Shown: in pieces, positions 22,633 to 29,946 of the stretch
How the letters are laid out: each line of letters starts with the position of its first letter
Numbering within the stretch: the stretch's first letter is position 1
IMG/VR virus record: IMGVR_UViG_3300037847_000441
Coordinates: 1-56,292 of that record
Direction: 5' to 3' (one strand)
Length of the DNA: 56,292 nt
Source: a virus
The notes under the pieces: generated by a model
The model's input: the letters and a program-made list of their open reading frames with translations, nothing else
What the model was told of the DNA's origin: nothing
Database searches by the model: none
Made by a program: the position numbers and the translations under genes

Positions 22633-22833
22633 ATGACTAAGTTTATTATAACTCAGTATGAAACTGATATAATAAAACATCTTACAGACTTTGATGTTCT
22701 TATATCTGAGAACGATGAGTCTATATGTTTATTTGATACCTATGAAGAAGCTGTAGAATTTTTAATGGATGAAGGTGTTCGTTACGTTAATGGTAGATTT
22801 TTAAACAATGTAAACATAGAGAGGTTACAATGA
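22633..22833 (+). CDS. Small hypothetical protein (66 aa)
   Basis: Alpha/beta mix (TKFIITQYETDIIKHLTDFD, then LFDTYEEAVEFLMDEGVRYV). It abuts the previous stop and overlaps the next start as ATGA, so it is translationally linked to the exported hydrolase gene. Function unknown. Confidence 0.6.
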   Translation: MTKFIITQYETDIIKHLTDFDVLISENDESICLFDTYEEAVEFLMDEGVRYVNGRFLNNVNIERLQ

Positions 22834-23330
22834 ATATTAATTATAAATTAGTTGTTACTCTTATTTTAGCCACGGTAATGATAGTTCTTATGTCCTCAAG
22901 ATCTAAAGCAGATGAGTTAGCTTGTTTATCTGAGGCTGTTTACTTTGAGGCTAGATCAGAAAGTTTTATAGCGCAGTTGGCTGTAGCTAATGTAGTTTTA
23001 GAAAGAGTTAAGTATGATAATTATCCAGATACAATCTGTGAGGTAGTGCATCAGGGTAAATATATAAATAGTAAACCAATAAGAAATAAATGCCATTTTT
23101 CATATTGGTGTGACGGCAAACCAGAAAGAATAAAAAATATAAAAGCTTACAAAGAAGCTATTGATGCAGCATCTCTTGCTATGCAAGGTGTTAAAATAGA
23201 TATGACACTTGGTGCTACACACTACCATGCTAACTATGTAGATCCTTATTGGAGTAAAAATCCAAGATTTATTTATCTTGGTGCAATAGGCACACATATC
23301 TTTTATGTTGACAGTATATTATTAAAATGA
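22830..23330 (+). CDS. Exported cell-wall hydrolase (SleB/CwlJ type)
   Basis: 166 residues. The N-terminus is a Sec-type signal or anchor (MNINYKLVVTLILATVMIVL) with likely cleavage near SKA. Then comes the Hydrolase_2 signature ACLSEAVYFEARSES, with the catalytic Glu (about E40 of EAVYFEAR), VANVVLERV, the CHFSYWCDG block, and ATHYHANYVDPYW, as in SleB-type lytic transglycosylases. It cleaves peptidoglycan in the periplasm. Similar enzymes are known in marine podophages (for example HMO-2011, from memory). Oddly it lies in the early arm, far from the M15 peptidase and holin-like genes, so it could act at entry, in superinfection exclusion or in lysis. Confidence 0.85.
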   Translation: MNINYKLVVTLILATVMIVLMSSRSKADELACLSEAVYFEARSESFIAQLAVANVVLERVKYDNYPDTICEVVHQGKYINSKPIRNKCHFSYWCDGKPERIKNIKAYKEAIDAASLAMQGVKIDMTLGATHYHANYVDPYWSKNPRFIYLGAIGTHIFYVDSILLK

Positions 23331-23461
23331 TAGAACATAAACATATTAAACAACTAAAAGATATAATAAGAAAAAGAGATGAAGAAATCGCAGAGTTGCG
23401 AAAGAAACTTTCTCAGTATGAAAAAGATAGTAGAAACAAATGGGTTGAAATAAATGGCTAA
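23327..23461 (+). CDS. Small coiled-coil hypothetical protein (44 aa)
   Basis: MIEHKHIKQLKDIIRKRDEE then IAELRKKLSQYEKDSRNKW: a heptad-like charged helix. ATGA overlap with the hydrolase stop; its own end overlaps the next gene by 8 bases. No family recognised. Confidence 0.55.
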   Translation: MIEHKHIKQLKDIIRKRDEEIAELRKKLSQYEKDSRNKWVEING

Positions 23462-23636
23462 AAATCTTTGGGACAGAGAGAGAAACGATATCTTTAAAGA
23501 CCTTACCAGACAGTATGAAGAAGAGGGTTACTCTCTTAAAGATGCCAAACGTCTTGCTAAAAAAGAGGTTGATGAAGTAATGGAAGACAAAGAAGACATA
23601 GTAAATTATCTATTAAGTGATGACTTGTTTGAATAA
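23454..23636 (+). CDS. Small acidic helical protein (60 aa)
   Basis: MAKNLWDRERNDIFKDLTRQ, then EEEGYSLKDAKRLAKKEVDE and an acidic tail ending LLSDDLFE. It could bind a basic partner or mimic DNA by charge, but no motif is recognised. Directly upstream of the replication module. Confidence 0.6.
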   Translation: MAKNLWDRERNDIFKDLTRQYEEEGYSLKDAKRLAKKEVDEVMEDKEDIVNYLLSDDLFE

Positions 23637-23638
23637 TT

Positions 23639-23779
23639 ATGTGGAAATTATTTATTAATAATAAAATATTATCTTTAAGTTTTAAAACAAAGAGAGAAGC
23701 AATGGAGGAGATAATAAATAGAGAAGGACTACTTAAATATCTAGGGGTAAAAGATGTATACAGGATTAAAAGAGTATGA
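23639..23779 (+). CDS. Small basic hypothetical protein (46 aa)
   Basis: MWKLFINNKILSLSFKTKRE, then AMEEIINREGLLKYLGVKDV. Starts 2 bases after the previous stop and overlaps the primase-helicase gene by 26 bases in another frame. It fills a 117-base gap. No good ribosome site, so confidence is limited. Confidence 0.45.
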   Translation: MWKLFINNKILSLSFKTKREAMEEIINREGLLKYLGVKDVYRIKRV

Positions 23780-25412
23780 TAGAGATAACTCTCACGCTAT
23801 TAGCCGCAAGCCTTGCTTTACATGTGATTCAAGTGATGCTAACGTAGAATATGATGACGGCCATCATTTTTGTTACAGTTGTGAGACATACTTTCCACCA
23901 AACTATAAATCAGAGGGCAACATGATACAACAACAGAACTCGTATCAACTTAATAAAAATAAATCTTTTAATTTTGCAGCGATAGCTGACAGAAAAATTA
24001 GTGAGAAGACTTGCAGAGAGTATGGTGTTACTGTCTCTATGCAAGGATCTATGATCACTGACCACCGATATGAATATTACGATAAAGATAACAATCATAT
24101 AGCTACCAAGTTTAGACAGACACAAGATAAAAAGTTTTACTCTGAGGGTAACATGTCTGGTGCAGTTCTGTTTGGGCAGAACAAGTTTAATCAGGGTGGT
24201 AAATACATTACTGTGTGTGAAGGTGAGCTAGATGCTATGTCTGCTTACGAGTTACTAGGTTCTAAGTGGCCTGTAGTGTCCATCAAGAATGGTGCAGCAT
24301 CTGCTTTGAAGAATTGTCAACAAGCTCTGGACTACTTAAATAAGTTTGATCAGATTGTCTTATGCTTTGATAATGACAAGCAGGGTAGAGAAGCAGAACA
24401 AAAGGTAGCTAAGTTATTTGAACCAAATAAATGTAAGATCATGAGTCTGGATCTAAAAGATGCTAATGAGTATCTGAAGACAGGACAACGTGAGAGGTTT
24501 GTTAATACGTGGTGGAACGCTAGAACATACACACCAGTAGGTATAATTAATCTCGCTGATCTTGGTACGTCTCTTTACGATGAGAAGGTAAATGAGACAT
24601 GCCTATATCCTTGGTCTAAGATGAATGAGAAAACCTACGGTATGCGTACAGGTGAGCTAGTGACGTTTACCTCTGGTGCTGGCATGGGTAAGTCCAGTAT
24701 CATGCGTGAGCTAATGCATCACATTATGTGTAACACTGAAGATAACATTGGTGTATTAGCTCTTGAAGAGAATACACGTAACACTGCGTTCAATATCATG
24801 AGTGTAGAAGCAAATGCCAGACTGTACATTAAAGAGATACGTGAGCAGTACACACAAGAGCAACTTAACGAGTGGCAGAAAAAGACAATTGGGTCTGGTA
24901 GGTTCTTTGCCTTTGATCACTTTGGTTCTATTGAAAACGATGAGATACTAGATCGTGTGAGATACATGGCAAAAGCATTAGAGTGTAAGTGGGTCTTCTT
25001 GGATCACTTATCTATCCTTGTATCAGGTCAAGAGGACAATGGTGATGAACGTAAGTCTATAGATATTCTTATGACTAAGCTACGATCTCTCGTAGAAGAA
25101 ACAGGCATAGCTCTACTGCTTGTCAGTCACCTACGTAGACCGTCAGGTGATCGTGGTCATGAGGATGGACGTGAAGTATCGCTCTCGCATCTACGTGGCT
25201 CTGCTTCTATTGCTCACCTATCTGATGCAGTAATCGCACTAGAACGTAACCAACAAGCAGACGATGACGTAGAAGCTAACACCACTACCATACGTATCTT
25301 AAAAAATAGATACACTGGTGACACTGGTGTAGCTTGTCACTTGCATTATGATAAAGATTCAGGTAGAATGTCACAGATTGATAACCCATTGATGGATGAT
25401 GAAGATGAGTGA
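23754..25412 (+). CDS. Primase-helicase, T7 gp4-like
   Basis: 552 residues, close to the length of T7 gp4. The N-terminal zinc knuckle has C21/C24 and C40/C43. The TOPRIM primase core has EGELDA at about 156-161 and DND at about 206-208. The C-terminal RecA-like DnaB-family helicase has Walker A GAGMGKSS (about 308-315), Walker B with FLDHL (Asp about 417), LLVSHLRRP, and the R-x-x-T-G-D-T-G segment near the end that normally gives the Arg finger. It unwinds the fork and makes primers for the polymerase two genes downstream. No phage RNA polymerase accompanies it, unlike T7. Confidence 0.92.
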   Translation: MYTGLKEYDRDNSHAISRKPCFTCDSSDANVEYDDGHHFCYSCETYFPPNYKSEGNMIQQQNSYQLNKNKSFNFAAIADRKISEKTCREYGVTVSMQGSMITDHRYEYYDKDNNHIATKFRQTQDKKFYSEGNMSGAVLFGQNKFNQGGKYITVCEGELDAMSAYELLGSKWPVVSIKNGAASALKNCQQALDYLNKFDQIVLCFDNDKQGREAEQKVAKLFEPNKCKIMSLDLKDANEYLKTGQRERFVNTWWNARTYTPVGIINLADLGTSLYDEKVNETCLYPWSKMNEKTYGMRTGELVTFTSGAGMGKSSIMRELMHHIMCNTEDNIGVLALEENTRNTAFNIMSVEANARLYIKEIREQYTQEQLNEWQKKTIGSGRFFAFDHFGSIENDEILDRVRYMAKALECKWVFLDHLSILVSGQEDNGDERKSIDILMTKLRSLVEETGIALLLVSHLRRPSGDRGHEDGREVSLSHLRGSASIAHLSDAVIALERNQQADDDVEANTTTIRILKNRYTGDTGVACHLHYDKDSGRMSQIDNPLMDDEDE

Positions 25413-25863
25413 AGTAAGAAAAGCTTTTAACAAAAAACTATACGACAAAGCTGACCGGGCTGCAAAAGATGCAGCATTTAAACTTATCAGCACCATGAAC
25501 TACACAACTGTTGATACAACAGAACGTAAAGACTTTGACATTATATGCAAAGCAAGAACAGAGACACATCACCTCTATGAGGTAGAGGTAAAGTATGCAT
25601 GGAAGGGAGAGTGGCCTGAGTCTTGGACTGAGATACGTATACCGCATAGAAAGAAGAGACTACTTGATAAGTGGCAGAAAGAATATCCCAATGCTCTCTT
25701 TACTTTCATGGTGTTTCGTAATGACTGTGAGAAAGCTTGGCACATTGATGCAAATGTTTTACTTGATTGTGAAGTTAAAGAAGCTTACAATAAAAATATC
25801 TCCAAGGGAGAAAAGTTTTTTCATATACCAGTAGAGAAGGCGAACCTCATAGACATACCATGA
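25396..25863 (+). CDS. Putative PD-(D/E)XK-type nuclease-like protein
   Basis: 155 residues between primase-helicase and polymerase, overlapping both by a few bases. RKDFDIICKARTETHHLYEV followed by EVKYAWKG gives an Asp and an E-V-E-V-K element as in PD-(D/E)XK nucleases. The rest (RKKRLLDKWQKEYPNALFTF, then RNDCEKAWHID) looks like a small alpha/beta protein. It may be a replication-linked nuclease such as a junction or restriction-like enzyme. The assignment rests on a short motif by eye. An ATG at 25405 is an alternative start. Confidence 0.55.
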   Translation: MMKMSEVRKAFNKKLYDKADRAAKDAAFKLISTMNYTTVDTTERKDFDIICKARTETHHLYEVEVKYAWKGEWPESWTEIRIPHRKKRLLDKWQKEYPNALFTFMVFRNDCEKAWHIDANVLLDCEVKEAYNKNISKGEKFFHIPVEKANLIDIP

Positions 25864-27494
25864 CTACAGCAGTAGTAGACATAGAGACAGACAGCTTAGA
25901 TGCTAGTCGTATACACTGCATAGTAGCACAACATTATAAAACAGGAGAGATGCGTGAGTGGGTAGGAGATCAGTGTAAAGAATTTGGGCAGTGGTCAAAG
26001 AAAATAGATACATTCATAATGCACAATGGTCTTAGCTTTGATGCTCCTGTCTTAAATAAATTAACAGGATCTAAAATATCTTCTTCACAAGTACGTGATA
26101 CTTTGTTGGAGTCTCAACTATTTAATCCCATCAGGGATGGAGGTCATAGTCTAAAAGCATGGGGTAAAGAATTAAATTATCATAAGTTTGATTACGATGA
26201 CTTCAATCATTTCACTCTTGAGATGTTAGACTACTGTAAACAAGACGTAGCATTAACTAGAAAAGTAGCGCAGCGTCTTGAGTTAGAAGGCACAAAGTTT
26301 TCTAAAAAGTCTTATGAATTAGAAAGAGATGTTAGAGTTATTATAGATAATCAAGAACGTAATGGCTTTGCGTTTAACATGAAAGAGGGTCAGTTACTCT
26401 TAGCTAAATTAGAAGATGAACAACATGAGTTAGAAAGACAATCAATAGAAATGTTTGAGCCTACTATTGTAGAGCTTAAAACTAAGACAAAAGAAATACC
26501 ATTTAATATAGCATCTCGACAACAAATAGCAGACCGATTGATGAGACGTGGTTGGGAGCCAGATGTATACACAGAAAAAGGTAATGTTGTAATCAATGAA
26601 GCTGTACTATCTAAAATTAAAATGCCAGAAGCGGAGATGTTTAGTAGATACTTTCTCCTACAAAAGAGAACTGGTCTTTTAAAATCTTGGATAAAGGAAT
26701 GTAGTAATGACTTACGTGTTCATGGTAGTGTTCTTACTCTTAAAACTATCACTGGCCGTATGGCTCACCACAGTCCCAACATGGCCCAAGTGCCAGCAGT
26801 CTATAGTCCTTATGGAAAAGAATGTAGAGCACTATGGGGAGTGTCAAACAGCGACACACATAAACTTGTAGGCACTGATGCAAGTGGTCTTGAACTCAGA
26901 TGTCTTGCACACTATATGAACGATACTAATTTTACAGAAGAGGTTTTAACTGGTGACGTACATACTGCTAATCAAAGAGCAGCAGGATTAAAAACTAGAG
27001 ATCAAGCTAAGACTTTTATCTATGCTTTTCTGTATGGTGCAGGGCCAGCTAAGATAGGTAAAGTCGTTGGTGGTTCTGCTTCTACAGGACAAAGATTAAT
27101 ATCTAAGTTCTTATCTAATATGCCAGCTTTGAAAGTACTAAGATCAAATGTATCAGAGGCTGCTCAGAGTGGGACTATTAAAGGTCTTGATGGCAGAAGA
27201 CTACACATTAGATCAGAACATGCAGCACTAAATACTTTACTACAAGGTGCTGGTGCTATAGTCTGTAAGCAATGGCTTGTGCAGATAAATGAAAAGGTTA
27301 GAAGATCTGGAGTTGATGCAAAGCTAGTAGCATCTGTTCATGATGAGTACCAGTTTGAAGTAGCTAAACCAGATGTTCAAAGATTTTGTAAACTAACAAA
27401 GGAGGCAATGTACCAGACACAAAAAATATTTAATTTTAAATGTGACTTAGACTCTGATTATAAAGTTGGAAATAATTGGTCAGAAACACATTAA
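25860..27494 (+). CDS. polA: Family A DNA polymerase
   Basis: 544 residues with a 3'-5' exonuclease and a polymerase domain. Exonuclease: VDIETD (D7, E9), HNGLSFD (N56, D61) and YCKQD (Y125, D129). Polymerase: motif A DASGLELR (D340), motif B RDQAKTFIYAFLYG (R380, K384) and motif C VHDE (H494, D495). Overall closest to T7-type PolA but about 160 residues shorter. The position equal to E. coli Phe762 is Tyr388, the form that has been linked with virulent phages. It is the main replicative polymerase, working with the upstream primase-helicase; its stop is followed by a promoter for the ssDNA-binding protein. Confidence 0.93.
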   Translation: MTTAVVDIETDSLDASRIHCIVAQHYKTGEMREWVGDQCKEFGQWSKKIDTFIMHNGLSFDAPVLNKLTGSKISSSQVRDTLLESQLFNPIRDGGHSLKAWGKELNYHKFDYDDFNHFTLEMLDYCKQDVALTRKVAQRLELEGTKFSKKSYELERDVRVIIDNQERNGFAFNMKEGQLLLAKLEDEQHELERQSIEMFEPTIVELKTKTKEIPFNIASRQQIADRLMRRGWEPDVYTEKGNVVINEAVLSKIKMPEAEMFSRYFLLQKRTGLLKSWIKECSNDLRVHGSVLTLKTITGRMAHHSPNMAQVPAVYSPYGKECRALWGVSNSDTHKLVGTDASGLELRCLAHYMNDTNFTEEVLTGDVHTANQRAAGLKTRDQAKTFIYAFLYGAGPAKIGKVVGGSASTGQRLISKFLSNMPALKVLRSNVSEAAQSGTIKGLDGRRLHIRSEHAALNTLLQGAGAIVCKQWLVQINEKVRRSGVDAKLVASVHDEYQFEVAKPDVQRFCKLTKEAMYQTQKIFNFKCDLDSDYKVGNNWSETH

Positions 27495-27499
27495 ATTAC

Positions 27500-27528
27500 T
27501 TGACAACTAAATTATGGTATGCTATTGT
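27500..27528 (+). promoter_or_regulatory. Sigma70-like promoter for ssDNA-binding protein
   Basis: TTGACA (27500-27505, perfect), 17-bp spacer, TATTGT (27523-27528). It lies in the 100-base gap after polA. With the hairpin at 28063-28097 it makes the ssDNA-binding gene a separate transcription unit. Confidence 0.65.
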
Positions 27529-27594
27529 GTATAAGTTACTAGACAATCAAGGCTGGAATAGTCCAGTGAAACTTAAATGGAGAACATAAAGATC

Positions 27595-28053
27595 ATGAAT
27601 GATCCAATTTACATTACAGGAAAATGTCACTACGCATCAATCACTGAACCAAATACAAAGTTTGACCCAGTTTGGTCTATTCAAGTTGAAGTGAATGATG
27701 AAAATAGATCTGTTATTGAGGGAGCCAATCTCAAAATAACAAATAAAGGTGATGAACGTGGAGACTTTGTTACCATCAAACGTAAAGTGATGCGTAAAGA
27801 TGGCAGTGAGCGAAAGCCACCTGTTGTTAAAGACTCACAGAATAATCTGTGGGATGATAAGTTGATTGCCAATGGCAGTCTTGTAAATGTAAAAGCCATT
27901 CCTTATGAATGGAACTATGCTGGTAAGTCTGGCGTATCTGCCGACCTTGCTGCTGTTCAGGTTGTGGATTTTATTGAATACGCAAATAGCAGGGAAGACT
28001 TTGCCCCGGTTGACGGTGGTTACGTACAAGAGTCAGCCTCTGTTCCCTTCTAA
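27595..28053 (+). CDS. Phage single-stranded DNA-binding protein (DUF2815-like)
   Basis: About 152 residues from ATG 27595 (MNDPIYITGKCHYASITEPN), which is 11 bases after GGAGA; an ATG at 27577 would add six residues but lacks a ribosome site. The OB-fold-like pattern (SIQVEVNDENRSVIEGANLK, DFVTIKRKV, PPVVKDSQNNLWD, LIANGSLVNVKAIPYEW, LAAVQVVDFIEY) matches the phage ssDNA-binding family often labelled DUF2815. The tail is shorter than usual. It coats single strands at the fork. Own promoter and terminator suggest a high level is needed. Confidence 0.8.
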   Translation: MNDPIYITGKCHYASITEPNTKFDPVWSIQVEVNDENRSVIEGANLKITNKGDERGDFVTIKRKVMRKDGSERKPPVVKDSQNNLWDDKLIANGSLVNVKAIPYEWNYAGKSGVSADLAAVQVVDFIEYANSREDFAPVDGGYVQESASVPF

Positions 28054-28062
28054 ATAAGGAGA

Positions 28063-28097
28063 GGGGGAGTGGTGTTTCCTCTCTGCACTGCTCCCCC
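28063..28097 (+). terminator. Hairpin terminator after ssDNA-binding gene
   Basis: GGGGGAGTGGTG (28063-28074) pairs with CACTGCTCCCCC (28086-28097): twelve pairs, two of them G-T, with an 11-base loop. It is followed by CATTTTAC. A strong GC stem with a short T run, placed 10 bases after the stop codon. Confidence 0.65.
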
Positions 28098-28106
28098 CAT
28101 TTTACA

Positions 28107-28976
28107 ATGAAAACTATTGATACTCTTGTAGAAGATATATATAATTTATTTAGTCTTGATCCTATAGATATGGATGAAGCGCAAGTAGATAAACACATAG
28201 ATACTTTTGGTGAAATGCTAAAGGTACACATTAAAGAATTTTTATATGATGTTCCTAGAGATAGGAAAGGTTTAAGATTATCTGCAATCGGTAAACCAGA
28301 CAGACAGATTTGGTTTGATATAAATAAACCTATTGAAGAGCATCAACTTAAACCATCAACTAGAATAAAGTTTTTATATGGTTATATTTTAGAAGAGCTT
28401 TTACTTTTGTTCTCCACTATTGCAGGGCATGAAGTTAAAGATCAACAAAAAGAAGTATACATTGATGGTGTAGCTGGTCATCAAGACTCTGTTATTGATG
28501 GTGTTCTTGTTGACTGCAAGTCTGCTAGTGGTTTTGGTTTTGATAAATTTAAAAGAAATAATTTACTAGAAGATGATCCTTTTGGTTACGTTGCTCAAGT
28601 ATCTGCTTATGCACAAGCTAATGATATAGATAGTGCAGCATTTCTTGCTATAAATAAATCTACTGGAGAGATATGCTTATCTAAAATACATCAGATGGAT
28701 ATGATCAATGCAACAGCAAGAGTCAAACATCTTAAAGATGTCGTTAATAAAAGTAGTTTGCCTGATAAGTGTTATGCTGATATACCTGATGGCAAGTCTG
28801 GTAATCGTAAGCTTTCTGTTGGTTGTGTCTATTGTAGTCATAAGCAAACGTGTTGGTCTGACTCTAATAAAGGTAAAGGATTACGTATATTTAAATATTC
28901 AAAAGGTAACAGGTTTTTAACACACGTAGAAAAAGAACCAGATGTAGAAGAATTATATGCATTGGAAGTATCGTAA
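28107..28976 (+). CDS. Cas4/RecB-like exonuclease
   Basis: 289 residues of the PD-(D/E)XK superfamily. GHQDSVIDG (D127) then VDCKSA (D136, K138) form the catalytic core, and YVAQVSAYAQ matches the conserved Gln/Tyr helix. Near the C-terminus VGCVYCSHKQTCW gives three Cys, recalling the iron-sulphur site of Cas4/AddB-type nucleases, though a fourth Cys is not obvious. It probably degrades DNA 5' ends for recombination or host DNA breakdown, in the role of T7 gp6 exonuclease. Located in the replication module after the ssDNA-binding gene. Confidence 0.82.
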   Translation: MKTIDTLVEDIYNLFSLDPIDMDEAQVDKHIDTFGEMLKVHIKEFLYDVPRDRKGLRLSAIGKPDRQIWFDINKPIEEHQLKPSTRIKFLYGYILEELLLLFSTIAGHEVKDQQKEVYIDGVAGHQDSVIDGVLVDCKSASGFGFDKFKRNNLLEDDPFGYVAQVSAYAQANDIDSAAFLAINKSTGEICLSKIHQMDMINATARVKHLKDVVNKSSLPDKCYADIPDGKSGNRKLSVGCVYCSHKQTCWSDSNKGKGLRIFKYSKGNRFLTHVEKEPDVEELYALEVS

Positions 28977-29352
28977 GAAACCAGACCCAAATACACACTT
29001 TGGTTTCGTTTATAAAATAACAAACAAGAAAACAAAAAAATCTTACATAGGCTGTAAACAATATTTCATAACTCGAAAAGGTAAAAAGGTAGAGTCTAAT
29101 TGGAAAGTATATACAGGATCTAGTAAATACTTAAATGAAGATATAAAAAACTTAGGTAAACGTGCATTTAAATTTGAGATTATTTGTGAATGTAAAAATA
29201 AAAGAAGTTTAAAATACTATGAGTGTTACTATCAAGTAATAAACCATGTATTAACAGCAACCCTAGAGGGAACAGATGAACCAGCCTTCTACAATAATTA
29301 TGTAGGAGGTAAATTTTATAGGCCAGTACAAGAACCTCCAGATGGAAGATGA
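28957..29352 (+). CDS. GIY-YIG-like endonuclease
   Basis: 131 residues. HFGFVYKITNKKTKKSYIGC gives the two short strands of a GIY-YIG module (here F-V-Y ... Y-I-G), followed by WKVYTGSSKYLNEDIKNLG and the acidic residue near YECYYQ. There is no large extra domain. Free-standing GIY-YIG genes in phages are usually homing endonucleases. It overlaps the exonuclease gene by 20 bases, so it may instead be an integrated accessory nuclease. Confidence 0.7.
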   Translation: MHWKYRKKPDPNTHFGFVYKITNKKTKKSYIGCKQYFITRKGKKVESNWKVYTGSSKYLNEDIKNLGKRAFKFEIICECKNKRSLKYYECYYQVINHVLTATLEGTDEPAFYNNYVGGKFYRPVQEPPDGR

Positions 29353-29665
29353 ATTAGAACAAAAAGAATCTTTATATGATTTAACAGGAAAAGATCCTGA
29401 TCGAAGTTTAAACTTAGCAATTATTTTAAGAGCACTGCTTGACTTATCTAAACCTAAAGAAGATAATGAAACGGTAGAAACATCTTTGCTGAGAGATCAA
29501 GCTCATGCGTGGGTCTTTGCCTCTATTGGTGTTACATGTGAGAACTTTGTTTACACTTGTGAGTTAGCTGGCGTTGATCCTAAAACAATAAGAACCTTTG
29601 CTGTGAAGGCTGTTACATCAAAAGATAATACAGAGATGAGAAAAAAGTTACATTCTTTTTTATAG
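29342..29665 (+). CDS. Hypothetical protein (107 aa)
   Basis: Acidic N-terminus (EDELEQKESLYDLTGKDPDR), then helical sequence (RSLNLAIILRALLDLSK) and HAWVFASIGVTCENFVYTCE, ending AVKAVTSKDNTEMRKKLHSFL. Soluble. Overlaps the GIY-YIG gene by 11 bases. I have the impression it is common in related marine phages beside nrd genes, but no function is known to me. Confidence 0.65.
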   Translation: MEDELEQKESLYDLTGKDPDRSLNLAIILRALLDLSKPKEDNETVETSLLRDQAHAWVFASIGVTCENFVYTCELAGVDPKTIRTFAVKAVTSKDNTEMRKKLHSFL

Positions 29666-29673
29666 AGGGGAGT

Positions 29674-29940
29674 ATGTCTAAAAGAAACGAATCACGAGAT
29701 GAATATATACTTAGAAAAATGAGAGAAGAATCATCACTAGAAAAACAAGTAGGTGGAGATCACTACAAAGATTGTGCGATACAACCTATAGAATATATAG
29801 AAAAAAATAACTTAACATTTTGTGAAGGTAATATCGTTAAGTATATAACAAGACATCGTACAAAAGGAGAGGGTAGGAAAGACATAGAAAAAGTAATACA
29901 CTACGCAGAAATGATTTTAGATTTATACTACAATGAGTAG
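29674..29940 (+). CDS. DUF3310 protein
   Basis: 88 residues. The block VGGDHYKDCAIQPIEYIEKN, FCEGNIVKYITRHRTKGEGR and DIEKVIHYAEMILDLYY is the DUF3310 signature (often annotated as a nucleotide kinase-like phage protein, as in T7 gp1.7). T7 gp1.7 phosphorylates dTMP and dGMP, so a nucleotide-metabolism role next to the RNR genes is plausible, though the short length leaves this uncertain. GAGGGGAG precedes the ATG. Confidence 0.8.
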   Translation: MSKRNESRDEYILRKMREESSLEKQVGGDHYKDCAIQPIEYIEKNNLTFCEGNIVKYITRHRTKGEGRKDIEKVIHYAEMILDLYYNE

Positions 29941-29946
29941 GGGCAA

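Noticed and set aside
22830-23330. SleB-type hydrolase as a sign of a spore-forming host
   Set aside because: This hydrolase family is widespread in phages and non-spore-formers; nothing else points to a spore-forming host.
28107-28976. Cas4 as evidence for a CRISPR system
   Set aside because: The exonuclease is Cas4/RecB-like, but no cas1, cas2 or repeat array is present and the gene lies in a phage replication module.
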